From: CAVSNH01 sp963729275
Lineage (GTDB): Bacteria; Actinomycetota; Acidimicrobiia; Acidimicrobiales; RAAP-2
Reading direction: 5' to 3'
Length of the DNA stretch: 64,000 nt
NCBI GenBank assembly: GCA_963729275.1
Contig: CAVSNH010000007.1
Span: 62,001-126,000 of the forward strand
Made by a program: the position numbers and the translations under genes. The notes beneath the pieces are model-generated. The model saw only the letters and a list, made by a program, of their open reading frames with translations. It was not told the origin of the DNA and did no database searches. Numbering within the stretch: the first letter of the stretch is position 1; each line of letters starts with the position of its first letter. Shown in pieces: positions 8,339 through 17,031 of this stretch.

Positions 8339-8344
8339 AGCCTA
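8339..8344 (-). promoter_or_regulatory. putative -10 box for the trp run
   Basis: Read on the minus strand this is TAGGCT, nine bases before the trpC ATG. No ribosome-binding site intervenes, as expected for a leaderless message. Inferred from pattern only. Confidence 0.45.
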
Positions 8345-8433
8345 CTGGTGGGTTCCTCCGACCCGGCGGTGCGGCGATCACACTTCCCTAACACAGCCCG
8401 CCCGGCGCGCCGGGGCAGTGGCAGGCTGGATAC

Positions 8434-9129
8434 ATGACCGCGAGCGAAGAGACGCTGGTGGTGATCGAGGACGATCATCACATCTCGGACCTCGTGGCCA
8501 TGTACCTCCGCCGGGACGGCTTCCGGGTCCTGCAGGCCGACGACGGCGAGACCGGACTCGATCTGGTGGAGCGGGAGCAACCCAAGCTCGTCATCGTCGA
8601 CATCGGGTTGCCGGGCGAGCTCGATGGCCTCGACGTCTGCCGCCGCCTGCAGGGTGCGAGCGGAGAGGCGGGGTCGGTGCCCGTGCTCATCCTGAGCGCC
8701 CGCGACGATGAGGTCGACCGCATCCTCGGCCTCGAGCTCGGCGCCGACGACTACGTGACCAAGCCGTTCTCACCCCGCGAGCTGGTCGCTCGGGTGCACG
8801 CCATCCTGCGCCGGGCCACGGCCGTGCCCGATCCCAGCGGCCCGCCGGTCATCGAGCTCGACGGCATTGCCGTCGACACCGGCCGGAGGGAGGTGCGGGT
8901 CGACGAGGCGGTTGTCTCCCTGGCCACCCGCGAGTTCGATCTGCTCGCCTACCTCGCCGCCAACCGCGGCCTCGCGCTCACCCGACAGCAGCTGTTGAGC
9001 GGAGTCTGGGGGGCCGACTGGTACGGCGACGAACGCACCGTCGACGTCCACGTCCGACAACTCCGCAAGAAGCTCGGCGACCGCCTACCGCTTGTCACCG
9101 TCTGGGGCGTTGGGTACCGACTGGGATGA
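8434..9129 (+). CDS. OmpR/PhoB-type response regulator
   Basis: DNA-binding half of a two-component system. The N-terminal receiver domain (residues 7-120) has the acidic pair Asp13/Asp14, phosphoacceptor Asp56 (LVIVDIGLP), the Ser in ILSARDD and the Lys in VTKPFSP. The C-terminal winged helix (about 135-231) ends with TVDVHVRQLRKKLGD and VWGVGYRLG, typical of the OmpR class. It has 231 residues, the normal size. The histidine kinase gene follows with a 4-base overlap. The gene is divergent from trpC with 104 bases between starts; that interval could be shared control space, but no repeat typical of OmpR-type binding is obvious. Confidence 0.95.
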   Translation: MTASEETLVVIEDDHHISDLVAMYLRRDGFRVLQADDGETGLDLVEREQPKLVIVDIGLPGELDGLDVCRRLQGASGEAGSVPVLILSARDDEVDRILGLELGADDYVTKPFSPRELVARVHAILRRATAVPDPSGPPVIELDGIAVDTGRREVRVDEAVVSLATREFDLLAYLAANRGLALTRQQLLSGVWGADWYGDERTVDVHVRQLRKKLGDRLPLVTVWGVGYRLG

Positions 9130-10595
9130 GACGCCGGCTCACCATCTCCATCCTCGTCCTAGTGGCGGCCACCCTTGTGCTCACGAGCATCGTCACCTTC
9201 ACCTTCATCCGTCGTGCCGCCCTCTCGACCGCTCAACAGGAGCTGGCCGGTGAGGGCCAAACCATCTCCAACACCATCTCCAGCGGCCCCGCCACCAAGG
9301 CAGGCATCCGGAGAGAGTTCAAGCTCATCGAGAAGACGGGGGACTTCGACGCCATCACCGTCGTCCGGTTGCTGGCCGACGGCACCATCGAAAGCTCGAC
9401 CGGTGGCGTCGCCGGCACCCTCCCGTCGGGGCTCACCGCCTCGGACCTGTCGGTGAGCCGGCTCTTGGCCGGAGACCAGGTCAACGGGCACCTCGGCCAG
9501 ACCCTGGTCTACACGGCGGTGCCGACCCGTCTGCGCTCGGAGGCCCGGTACGAGCTGGTGGTGGTGGCCACCCGGACGGTCCCCGACCCGACGTCCGGCC
9601 TTCGCTACTTCCTACTGGTCGGGGCCATCGCCTTCGTCCTGGCCGCGGCGGTCGCCGCCGTGCTGTCGCGCCGGTTCACCCGCCCCCTCGAGGCGGCCGC
9701 CGCAGCCACCGCCCACATCGCCGCCGGCGACCTCGACGCCAAGGTGGAGGTGCCCGCACACCAGGATCCCGAGTTCACTCGCCTGGCCGAAGCCATCAAC
9801 GCCATGGGTGCCAACCTCGTGCGCGCTCGTGAACAGGAACGGCAATTCCTCCTCACCGTCTCCCACGAGCTGCGTACCCCCCTCACCTCCATCCGGGGCT
9901 ACGCCGATGCCGTGGTCGACGGGGCCGCCCACGACCCAGCGGAAGCGGCCGCGGTCATCGGCTCCGAGGCAAGGCGGCTCGAACGGCTCGTCCAGGACCT
10001 GCTCGACTTGGCCCGCCTGGACGCCGATCGCTTCTCCCTCGACCTCCACGCCGTCGACGCCGCCGACATCGCCCGGCAAGTGGTCGAAGGGTTCCGCCCG
10101 CGAGCTGCCGACCTCGGGCTTGACCTTGCGATGGCCATCTCCGGCCCGGCGTGGGTTCTCGCCGACCCCGACCGCTTGGCCCAGATACTGGCCAACCTCT
10201 TGGAGAACGCGTCGGCCTTCGCCCGTACCCGCATCGAGGTCGGCGTCGGTGACAGCGACGGCGTGCCCGTGGCATGGGTGACCGACGATGGCCCCGGCAT
10301 TGCCCCCGATCAGCTCGACAAGATCTTCGAGCGCCACTTCGTCTCCGATCGGGTCCGGGGCCGGCGCAAAGGCTCGGGTCTCGGGCTCGCCATCGTGGCC
10401 GAGCTGGCAACCGCCATGGGTGGTGTCGTCCGGGCCCAGTCACCGGTCGACGCCCGGGGCGGCACCCGCTTGGTGGTCCGCCTCCGGCCGACCCCGGGAC
10501 CGGCACCGGCTCAAGAGCCGTTGCCGGCAATCGGCGGCGACCGAGGAGCCGCGACAGCCGCGTCCTTCCCGGGCAGCCGGGGACTGACTCCGTGA
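9126..10595 (+). CDS. membrane sensor histidine kinase
   Basis: Partner of the upstream response regulator. Of 489 residues, an N-terminal membrane helix (about 4-28) and a second (about 161-180) bracket an external sensor region of about 130 residues. Next come a HAMP linker (RRFTRPLEAAAAAT ... GDLDAKVEV), the dimerisation/phosphoacceptor helix with His247 in SHELRTPLTSIRGY, and an ATPase domain with the N box (LENASAFA), DDGPGI (G1) and GSGLGLAIV (G2). The C-terminus has a Pro/Ala-rich tail. The signal sensed cannot be told from the sequence. Confidence 0.95.
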   Translation: MRRRLTISILVLVAATLVLTSIVTFTFIRRAALSTAQQELAGEGQTISNTISSGPATKAGIRREFKLIEKTGDFDAITVVRLLADGTIESSTGGVAGTLPSGLTASDLSVSRLLAGDQVNGHLGQTLVYTAVPTRLRSEARYELVVVATRTVPDPTSGLRYFLLVGAIAFVLAAAVAAVLSRRFTRPLEAAAAATAHIAAGDLDAKVEVPAHQDPEFTRLAEAINAMGANLVRAREQERQFLLTVSHELRTPLTSIRGYADAVVDGAAHDPAEAAAVIGSEARRLERLVQDLLDLARLDADRFSLDLHAVDAADIARQVVEGFRPRAADLGLDLAMAISGPAWVLADPDRLAQILANLLENASAFARTRIEVGVGDSDGVPVAWVTDDGPGIAPDQLDKIFERHFVSDRVRGRRKGSGLGLAIVAELATAMGGVVRAQSPVDARGGTRLVVRLRPTPGPAPAQEPLPAIGGDRGAATAASFPGSRGLTP

Positions 10596-10602
10596 GGCCC
10601 TG

Positions 10603-11454
10603 ATGACTCCGACCTCGGCCCCCCTCGGCGACCCGACCCCTCCCGGCGCGAGCCAAGAGCCCAAGGTGGTGCTGGTCACCGGGGCCTCGGCCGGCATCGG
10701 GCGGGCGGCGGCCGACCGCCTGGCCGCACGGGGCTGGACGGTCTCTGGCGCCAGCCGGCGCGGCACGAACGGGTCCGGTTGGCCGGCGCTCGTCATGGAC
10801 GTGGACAGCGACGAGTCGGTGGCGGCCGGCGTGGACTCCGTGCTCGGCGCCTATGGGCATCTCGACGCGGTGGTGGCGTGCGCCGGTTGGGGGCTCGCCG
10901 GTCCGGTCGAGGACACGCCCATCGCCGACGCCAAAGCCCAGCTGGAGACCAACTTCTGGGGCGCCGTCCGGCTCACCCAGGCGGCGCTGCCGGCCATGCG
11001 GGCCCGGGGTGGCGGGCGAATCGTCCTCGTGAGCTCCATCGGCGGCGCGGTGGGCATCCCCTTCCAGGCCTTCTACAGCGCCAGCAAGTTCGCGATGGAG
11101 GGCTTCGGCGAGGCGCTGGCCTACGAGGTCGCACCCTTCGACATCGACGTCGTCCTCGTGGAACCGGGCAACGTGCGCACCGATTTCACGGCCAACCGCC
11201 GCGACGTTCTCGTCGATGCCGACGACCCCTATGCAGCGGCCACCAAGAAAGCCGTCTCCAAGATGGAGGCCGACGAGGCTGCCGGCGTCGACCCGGAGTC
11301 GGCAGCCGACACCATCGTCCGCGCCCTCGAGGTACGGAGGCCACCGCGGCGCCTGTCGGTCGGCCACTCCGGAGAGCGGGTCGGACTGTTGGCCAAGCGG
11401 CTCCTGCCCTACCGCGTCTTCGAGTGGGGGGCCAAGGGCAGCCTCGGGGTTTGA
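10603..11454 (+). CDS. short-chain dehydrogenase/reductase
   Basis: Classical SDR of 283 residues. After about 15 Pro-rich residues comes the cofactor loop VTGASAGIG, then CAGWG in place of the usual NAG, the catalytic Ser in VSSIGG, and Tyr158/Lys162 in YSASK. The proline-glycine segment after the active site (VEPGNVRTDF) is typical. The CAGWG change is tolerated in some SDRs. It follows the histidine kinase by 7 bases and is probably co-transcribed. The substrate is unknown; the C-terminal region (PRRLSVGHSGERVGLLAKRL) recalls SDRs acting on lipid-like substrates, but that is only an impression. Confidence 0.85.
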   Translation: MTPTSAPLGDPTPPGASQEPKVVLVTGASAGIGRAAADRLAARGWTVSGASRRGTNGSGWPALVMDVDSDESVAAGVDSVLGAYGHLDAVVACAGWGLAGPVEDTPIADAKAQLETNFWGAVRLTQAALPAMRARGGGRIVLVSSIGGAVGIPFQAFYSASKFAMEGFGEALAYEVAPFDIDVVLVEPGNVRTDFTANRRDVLVDADDPYAAATKKAVSKMEADEAAGVDPESAADTIVRALEVRRPPRRLSVGHSGERVGLLAKRLLPYRVFEWGAKGSLGV

Positions 11455-11479
11455 ACCGTCGCCGCGCCGGCGCCGTCGG

Positions 11480-12658
11480 TTAACCCAAGCCGACGCGGGA
11501 CCAGTAGGAGCCCTCGACCATGGCCTCGAGCGTGGCCCGGTGGAGGATCAGGTCGTCGATGTCCTCGGGTCGCTCGGCCTCACCGAATAGAATCGATCGC
11601 TCGGTCACCCGGCGCATGATCACCCCGTGTCGGATGGCGGCGTAGGCGACGAACCAGATGAAGTCGCTCGGCTCGCGTCCGGTGATGGCGGCGTACTGGC
11701 GGGCGACATCATTCGGGCGGAAGAGGTCGGGAAGCCCGGGGGCGCCAAGGTCCTTGGTCAGGTCCTGGAAGAAAAGGTGGAGATAGCACATCCATCCGAG
11801 GTCGACCTCGGGCGGAGCCACCGCCGCCATCTCCCAATCGAGGACGGCGACCACTTCGTTGTCGCGGAAGATCATGTTGCCGATGCGGCTGTCTCCCCAC
11901 GAGAGGACGTCCGGCCCGACGTCGCCGGGAAGCCGCTCGCGCAGCCAGGCGAAGCCGCGGGCCAGGAGGGGAGACGCGGCATCGGCCACCACCCAGTCGT
12001 GATAGGCGGACCAATGGTTGAGGCTGCGCTCGAGGCTGGTCGCGCCGGGCTCCCGGTGCTCGAGGAAGGTGAGGTCGGCGTTTGCCGGGGTGAGGGCGTG
12101 GATGCCGGCCAGGGCGCGGAGGGCGGAGTCCTGTAGCCGTCGTCGATCGGCCTCGGAAGCGTCGAACACCCAGTTGTCACCGAACGTGTAGGGCATCACG
12201 TCGCGGGGAACGAAGCCATCGATGCGAGCCATGACGAAGAAGGCTCCACCCAGCGGATCCGGGTCGGCCTCGTACCACAGCGGCTCGGGCACAGGCACGC
12301 CGGTGCGCTCGCGCACCAGCTGCATGACCCGGAACTGCATGTCGAGGTCGTAGGTCGGGAAGACGGGCCAGGCGGTGGCCGGTGGCTCGATGCGGGCGAC
12401 CAGAGGGTGGTCGGCGCGGACCCCGTCCTCCTCCCAGCGGGCGGTGAACAGCACCGTCTCCGAGGACATCCCGTTCCCCTCCGGGCTCGATGCCTCGATG
12501 AGCTCGGGAGCGGCTCGAGCCGGCAGTGTCGATCGCAGCCATGCGCCGAGGCGGGCAGCGAGATCGTCGCGGTCGCGTGTCGAGGTCGTGACGTGCTCGG
12601 GCTCGCCCCCGACCGGCCCGTCCCCTGTGCTCGGCCCCACGGCCGCCGTCGTTCCCAT
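11480..12658 (-). CDS. phosphotransferase (aminoglycoside/choline kinase-like fold)
   Basis: A 392-residue member of the APH/choline-kinase-like superfamily. The catalytic-loop aspartate is Asp256 in LSWGDSRIGNMIF, with Trp replacing the His of the usual HGD, and the metal-binding DxE is in AVLDWEMA. PEVDLGW and the late helical region resemble the acyl-CoA-dehydrogenase-associated kinases (ACAD10/11 N-terminal type) seen in many actinobacteria. The ATG at 12658 follows a GGGGAGG Shine-Dalgarno closely; the frame continues upstream but lacks family character. It converges with the SDR gene 25 bases away. Antibiotic resistance should not be inferred: the fold covers many small-molecule kinases. 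Confidence 0.8.
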   Translation of the reverse strand: MGTTAAVGPSTGDGPVGGEPEHVTTSTRDRDDLAARLGAWLRSTLPARAAPELIEASSPEGNGMSSETVLFTARWEEDGVRADHPLVARIEPPATAWPVFPTYDLDMQFRVMQLVRERTGVPVPEPLWYEADPDPLGGAFFVMARIDGFVPRDVMPYTFGDNWVFDASEADRRRLQDSALRALAGIHALTPANADLTFLEHREPGATSLERSLNHWSAYHDWVVADAASPLLARGFAWLRERLPGDVGPDVLSWGDSRIGNMIFRDNEVVAVLDWEMAAVAPPEVDLGWMCYLHLFFQDLTKDLGAPGLPDLFRPNDVARQYAAITGREPSDFIWFVAYAAIRHGVIMRRVTERSILFGEAERPEDIDDLILHRATLEAMVEGSYWSRVGLG

Positions 12659-12765
12659 GTCCTCCCCGATCCCTTGACCGGCTCCCGGGCCAGTATCCCA
12701 CCGGGTTCCCAATGGAACAGGTGGGACGGTGGGCACGGACGGTGATGCCGCTCGAGCCGTCCGAG

Positions 12766-13772
12766 TCAGCCCGATCCGACGAGGGGCAGGGGCCGGGCTT
12801 CGGCCACCAGCTCTTCCCCGGCGCCTACCGGCCCGAGCCGGGCGCCTACCGGCCCGAGCCGGAGGACGACGGCCTCCGGCGGGACGATCGACCGGTGGAG
12901 CACGGCGAGGGCAACCACGGCATCGAGCCCCGGCGACCAGGCGGCCGAGGTGAGGCGACCAACCTCTTTGCCGTCCCCGCCATCGCCCGTCCCTCGCCCC
13001 CAGACGGCCGCGGGCCGACGAGCTCGTCGGCCCCGTGGCCGGTCGAACGATCGAGGACGACCACGCCGCAGAGCCGTCGCGCCACCTTCGAGCCCCGGGC
13101 GTCGAGCCGGGCGACGAGCTCCTGGCCGGTGAAGCACCCCTTGGTAAAAGACACGGCGCGCTCGACCACGCCCACCTCGGCGGCGATGGTGCGCTCGTCG
13201 ATCTCACGGCCGAGCACGGGCTGCCCCGCCTCGATGCGGGCCGCCTCCCACGCCTCGACCGGGCACTCGACCGTGCCGGCCGCCACCCACGGGAGGTTGT
13301 CGTCAGGAGGGCGGGGCCCGAGCAGATCGACGCCGACCAGCCCCGGCCAGTCGGCGTCCAGGCGCAGGACGGGATCGCCGGTCACCGCCGCTCGTGACGT
13401 CGGCCCGCGCAGGCCGGTGCACGCCCAGTCGAGAGGATCGAAGGCGACCTTGGTGCGCAGCCGGAAGCGCTCGAGGCGCTCGATGACCGCTCGACCGAAC
13501 CCGCTCTCGACATCGAGGACGAACTCGTCGTCGGCCAGCTTGGCCACCCGCAGATAGGCGTCGACACGTCCTTGCGGGCTGAGGAGGAGCGACTCGCGTC
13601 CCTCGCCCACCCCCAGCCCGTCCACGTCCTGGCTCAGCTGTCCCTGCAGGTAGGAGCCGGCATCGGGACCGGCCACCCGGACGACGTCACGATCGAGAGC
13701 CCGGACCGCTACCGCGGTGCGCACGGCCCGGTAGCCCTGCTCGACATCCGAAGTGTCGTGCGACGTGCTCAC
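12766..13772 (-). pseudogene. ygfZ: YgfZ/GcvT-like folate-binding protein, apparent frameshift
   Basis: YgfZ proteins use tetrahydrofolate and help maintain certain Fe-S enzymes. The first reading frame (start GTG 13772) gives a good YgfZ: AGPDAGSYLQGQLSQDV, LLLSPQGRVDAYLRV and the signature KGCFTGQEL (about residues 209-217). Before the C-terminal barrel this frame turns into Arg/Pro/Ser-rich sequence and ends at 12846. The expected continuation (DGKEVGRLTSAAWSPGLDAV) is intact in another frame, which ends at 12766. Adding one G within the run at 12975-12978, or in the run at 12997-13001, would join the two. So this is either a real one-base deletion or a sequencing/assembly slip in a G/C run. 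The GTG start overlaps the trpE stop (GTGA). Confidence 0.8.
12820..12861. repeat. perfect 21-bp tandem duplication
   Basis: The same 21 bases occur at 12820-12840 and 12841-12861. In the continued ygfZ frame they encode a duplicated heptapeptide (RLGPVGA twice) near the C-terminus. Being a multiple of three, it keeps the frame. It looks like a recent slippage duplication. Confidence 0.9.
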
Positions 13773-15379
13773 CGGGGCTCGCCCCGGGAGGTGGTCGTCG
13801 GCGCGCCCGGAGCCGCCGTCGCCCGGTCCGCCCGGTCGGCCCGGGCGGCCCGGGCCATGGCCACGGCCACGAGCAGCGCCGCCGCCTTGTGGGCGCACTC
13901 GGCGTTCTCCGACACCGGGTCGCTGTCGGCCACGATGCCCGCCCCGGCCTGCACCGAGGCGCGGCCGTCGGCGCCGACGGTCATGGTCCGGATGGCGATG
14001 GCGGTGTCCAGGTTCCCGGTGAAGTCGAGGTAGCCGATCACCCCGCCGTAGACACCGCGCTTCGACACCTCGAGGTCGTCGATGATCTCCATGGCCCGCA
14101 CCTTCGGCGCGCCGGACAGGGTGCCGGCCGGCAGGGTGGCCCGCAGCACGTCGGTGGGCCCCTTGCCCGGTGCCAGCCGACCGGAGACCTGCGAGGTCAG
14201 GTGCATGATGTGGCTGTAGTGCTCGACGACCATGAGCTCGTCGATGACCTCGGTGCCGAAGCTCACCACCCGGCCGACATCGTTGCGGGCCAGGTCGACG
14301 AGCATCACGTGCTCGGCCAGCTCCTTCGGGTCCTCGACCAGCTCCCCTTCGAAGAGGGCGTCGGCCTCCGGCGTCGAGCCCCGGGGCCGTGAGCCGGCGA
14401 TGGGCCGGGAGATGACGGTGCCGTCGCGCAGGCGGACCATCGGCTCGGGTGAGGCACCCACCACCGTGATGCCGTCGAACCGCAAGAAGTACAGGTAGGG
14501 ACTGGGGTTGACCAGGCGTAGCACCCGGTAGACGTCGAAGGGGTCGACGCCGAGAGTGGGGAGGTCGTAGCGCTGGGACACCACGACCTGGAAGATGTCG
14601 CCGGCCGTGATGTGCTCCTTGGCCGCCCGCACCGCGTCCTCGTACAGCCCGTCGCTCATGGTTCGGACCACGTCGTCGGGCAGTCCCGCGGGTTCGGGCA
14701 GGGGTCTCGCCGGCTCGCCGGTCGGTGCCAGGCAGTCAGCCGCCAGCCCGTCCAGACGAGCCTCGGCCTGACGATAGGCGGCGTCGCGCGCCGCCTCGTC
14801 GTCGTCCGGGTCGATCACCACGTTCTCGATGAGCACCACCCGTTGCCGCCAGTGGTCGAAGGCGGCCAGCTGCCCGATGACCGACAACACGGCGTCGGGG
14901 TGGCCGAGGTCGTCGGGCGGGATGTCGGGAAGGTGCTCGACCTCGCGCACCACGTCATAACCGAGGTAGCCGACCAGCCCGGCGTGCAGTGGCGGCAGGT
15001 CGGGCAGCTCGGGAGTGTCAAAAGCGTCGAGGACGGCCTCGAGGGCGGCCAGCATGCCGGCTCGGCCGCTCACCCGGCCACCGGTGGCGGCGTCGAGGTC
15101 GAGTGGCCCAACCGTCGTGATCTGGCCCCCGGCCGACGTCATGGTGGCGAGTGGTCGGCGTCCGACGAACGAGTAGCGACCCCATCGCTCACCGCCCTCC
15201 ACCGACTCGAAGAGGAACCCGGGCCCGCCGTGGTCTCCCACCATGCCGAGGAAGGCAGAGACCGGGGTGATGGTGTCGGCCACGAGCTCACGCCACACCG
15301 GAACGAGACGGTGCTTGGCGGCGAGCGCCCGGAACCCGTCCGCGCCGGGCCCCGACGAGGCGGCGGTGGATGCGGTCAT
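13769..15379 (-). CDS. trpE: anthranilate synthase component I
   Basis: Converts chorismate to anthranilate using ammonia from TrpG. The 536-residue protein has the LLES-like FLFESVEGGERWGRYSF segment linked to tryptophan feedback, then the chorismate-binding domain with SPEPMVRLRDG, RPIAGSRPRG, EHVMLVDLARND, SGRLAPGK, LPAGTLSGAPKVRAMEIID and the ending GAGIVADSDPVSE. It is longer than pabB and has TrpE-like features. The ATG overlaps the hisI stop (ATGA) and the stop overlaps ygfZ (GTGA), so trpE is translated as part of the his run, away from the trp genes at 4.8-8.3 kb. No trpG is in the window. The last 40 residues are Ala/Arg/Thr-rich and not conserved. Confidence 0.95.
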   Translation of the reverse strand: MTASTAASSGPGADGFRALAAKHRLVPVWRELVADTITPVSAFLGMVGDHGGPGFLFESVEGGERWGRYSFVGRRPLATMTSAGGQITTVGPLDLDAATGGRVSGRAGMLAALEAVLDAFDTPELPDLPPLHAGLVGYLGYDVVREVEHLPDIPPDDLGHPDAVLSVIGQLAAFDHWRQRVVLIENVVIDPDDDEAARDAAYRQAEARLDGLAADCLAPTGEPARPLPEPAGLPDDVVRTMSDGLYEDAVRAAKEHITAGDIFQVVVSQRYDLPTLGVDPFDVYRVLRLVNPSPYLYFLRFDGITVVGASPEPMVRLRDGTVISRPIAGSRPRGSTPEADALFEGELVEDPKELAEHVMLVDLARNDVGRVVSFGTEVIDELMVVEHYSHIMHLTSQVSGRLAPGKGPTDVLRATLPAGTLSGAPKVRAMEIIDDLEVSKRGVYGGVIGYLDFTGNLDTAIAIRTMTVGADGRASVQAGAGIVADSDPVSENAECAHKAAALLVAVAMARAARADRADRATAAPGAPTTTSRGEPR

Positions 15380-15813
15380 CGTCCTTGGACGGCGTCGCCG
15401 AAGGAGCGGTAGAAGCAACTGCGATGCCCGGTGTGGCAGGCACCGCCCCCTTCCTGGTCGACGGTCACGAGCACCACGTCGCCGTCGCAGTCGTACTGCA
15501 CGCGCTTCACGTACTGCCGCTCGCCGGACGTCTCGCCCTTGCACCACAGCTCCTGGCGGCTCCGGCTCCAGAACCACGAGCGACCCGTCTCGAGCGTGAG
15601 CCGGAGGGACTGCTCGCTCATCCAGGCGAACATGAGCACGGCACCGTCCGAGGCGTCCTGGACGATCGCCGCCACCAGCCCGTCGGCATTGAAGGCAATG
15701 GCTGCCAACTCCTCCTCGGTGAAGGGAATGGGCACACCCAGGGTGACATCGGGGGGCACGCCCACCGGGCGGTTCGCTCCCGGGGTCTCGGAAGTCGGGG
15801 CAGGGTTGCTCAC
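15376..15813 (-). CDS. hisI: phosphoribosyl-AMP cyclohydrolase
   Basis: Opens the adenine ring of PR-AMP in histidine synthesis. At 145 residues it is the single-domain form; there is no fused HisE pyrophosphohydrolase, and no hisE lies in the window. Visible features are VLMFAWMSEQSL, the SRSRQELWCKGETSG loop, YDCDGD with metal-binding Asp/Cys, and CHTGHRSCFYR with the zinc-ligand Cys/His. The GTG start is 32 bases downstream of the GroES-like gene stop. About 25 N-terminal residues precede the conserved domain. The stop overlaps trpE by 4 bases. Confidence 0.96.
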   Translation of the reverse strand: MSNPAPTSETPGANRPVGVPPDVTLGVPIPFTEEELAAIAFNADGLVAAIVQDASDGAVLMFAWMSEQSLRLTLETGRSWFWSRSRQELWCKGETSGERQYVKRVQYDCDGDVVLVTVDQEGGGACHTGHRSCFYRSFGDAVQGR

Positions 15814-15845
15814 GGCAGAGGCGTCGTCACGGCCGCGTGACGCGA

Positions 15846-16220
15846 TCAGAGATAGAGACCCGTCCCACTGTCGATGCGGGTGGCGGCCACGGCATGGATG
15901 TCTCGTTCGCGCAGGATGACGTACTCGTCGCCCTGTACCTCGACCTCGAAGCGGTCCTCGGGGTTGAACAGCACGGTGTCGCCGACCTTTACCGAGCGCA
16001 CGTGCGGGCCCACGGCCACCGCTTCGGCCCAGGACAGGCGACGGGACACCTGGGCCGTGGCCGGGATGAGTATGCCGGCCCGTGAGCGGCGCTCGCCATC
16101 CGCCTGCCCCACCTGAACGAGGACGCGGTCGGCGAGGACGGTGATGGCGAGCTTGGGCGACGGATCGTCCCCGTTCCGGCTGGCCGACGACGGCTCCGAC
16201 GTCCTCGTGGCCACCAACAA
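15846..16220 (-). CDS. GroES-family co-chaperonin-like protein
   Basis: The protein, up to 124 residues, reads as a GroES (Cpn10) fold: VLADRVLVQVG, a mobile-loop-like RRSRAGILIPATA, then AEAVAVGPHVRSVKVGDTVLFNPED and GDEYVILRERDIHAV, the usual GroES order. It differs from a housekeeping GroES in having about 20 extra N-terminal and several C-terminal residues, and the typical mobile-loop GGI(V/L)LP is AGILIPATA. No groEL is adjacent. It lies inside the his operon between hisF and hisI (gaps of 37 and 32 bases). The start is unsure: TTG 16220, TTG 16217 or GTG 16214, all without a good ribosome site. It could be a second, specialised co-chaperonin. Confidence 0.8.
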   Translation of the reverse strand: MLVATRTSEPSSASRNGDDPSPKLAITVLADRVLVQVGQADGERRSRAGILIPATAQVSRRLSWAEAVAVGPHVRSVKVGDTVLFNPEDRFEVEVQGDEYVILRERDIHAVAATRIDSGTGLYL

Positions 16221-16257
16221 AGGTTACTGCCTGGGCCGGCTGGTCCGGTCCCTGCGC

Positions 16258-17031
16258 TCAGGCGGGCCGCAGCGGAGGTCGAACGGACACGCCGGATGCC
16301 GCCAGTCGTTCCTTGGCCTCGGCAACGGTGAACTCGCCGAGATGGAAGATCGACGCAGCCAGGACTGCGTCGGCGTGGCCCACTCGGGCGCCGTCGACCA
16401 GATGGTCCAGGTTCCCGACACCACCGGATGCGATGACCGGGACGGAACAGGTGTCGGCCACCCGCGCCGTGAGCTCGAGGTCGAAGCCGTCGCGCGTCCC
16501 GTCTCTGTCCATGGAGGTGAGCAGGATCTCGCCCGCGCCGAAGTCGGCGGCGCGCCCGCACCACAGCACGGCGTCGATCCCGGTGGCGTTGCGCCCGCCG
16601 TGGGTCCAGACCTCCCAGCCGCCGGACTCGAAGCGGCGGGCGTCGACGGCCACGACCACGCACTGGCTGCCGAACTCAGCGGCGAGCTCGGTCACCAGCT
16701 CGGGTCGGTCGACGGCGGCGGTGTTCACGCCAACTTTGTCGGCGCCGGCTCTCAGCAAGTGGCGGGCGTCCTCGACCGACCGGATGCCGCCGCCCACTGT
16801 CAAAGGGATGAACACCTCCTCGGCGGTGCGGGCGACCACGTCGACCATCGTCCGGCGCTCGTCGGACGAAGCGGTGATGTCGAGGAACACGACCTCATCG
16901 GCGCCCTCCTCGTCGTAGCGGCGGGCCAGCTCGACCGGGTCCCCGGCGTCGACGAGGTCGGTGAAGCGCACTCCCTTGACGACCCGGCCGGCGTCGACGT
17001 CCAGGCAAGGGATCACCCGCACGGTGCGCAC
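16258..17031 (-). CDS. hisF: imidazole glycerol phosphate synthase cyclase subunit
   Basis: Uses ammonia delivered by HisH to convert PRFAR into IGP and AICAR. The TIM barrel has 257 residues. The N-terminus RVIPCLDVDAGRVVKG places the catalytic Asp11; the second catalytic Asp lies in VVVAVDARR. Phosphate loops are TVGGGIRS and ASGGVGN, and the C-terminal helix ends KERLAASGVSVR. The GTG at 17031 gives exactly the family's number of residues before IPCLD and means a 19-base overlap with hisA; a GTG at 17022 is the alternative. Confidence 0.95.
   Translation of the reverse strand: MRTVRVIPCLDVDAGRVVKGVRFTDLVDAGDPVELARRYDEEGADEVVFLDITASSDERRTMVDVVARTAEEVFIPLTVGGGIRSVEDARHLLRAGADKVGVNTAAVDRPELVTELAAEFGSQCVVVAVDARRFESGGWEVWTHGGRNATGIDAVLWCGRAADFGAGEILLTSMDRDGTRDGFDLELTARVADTCSVPVIASGGVGNLDHLVDGARVGHADAVLAASIFHLGEFTVAEAKERLAASGVSVRPPLRPA

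Noticed and set aside
11480..12658. Aminoglycoside resistance gene
   Set aside because: Only the general kinase fold is shared; the catalytic loop is WGD rather than HGD and the sequence resembles actinobacterial metabolic kinases.
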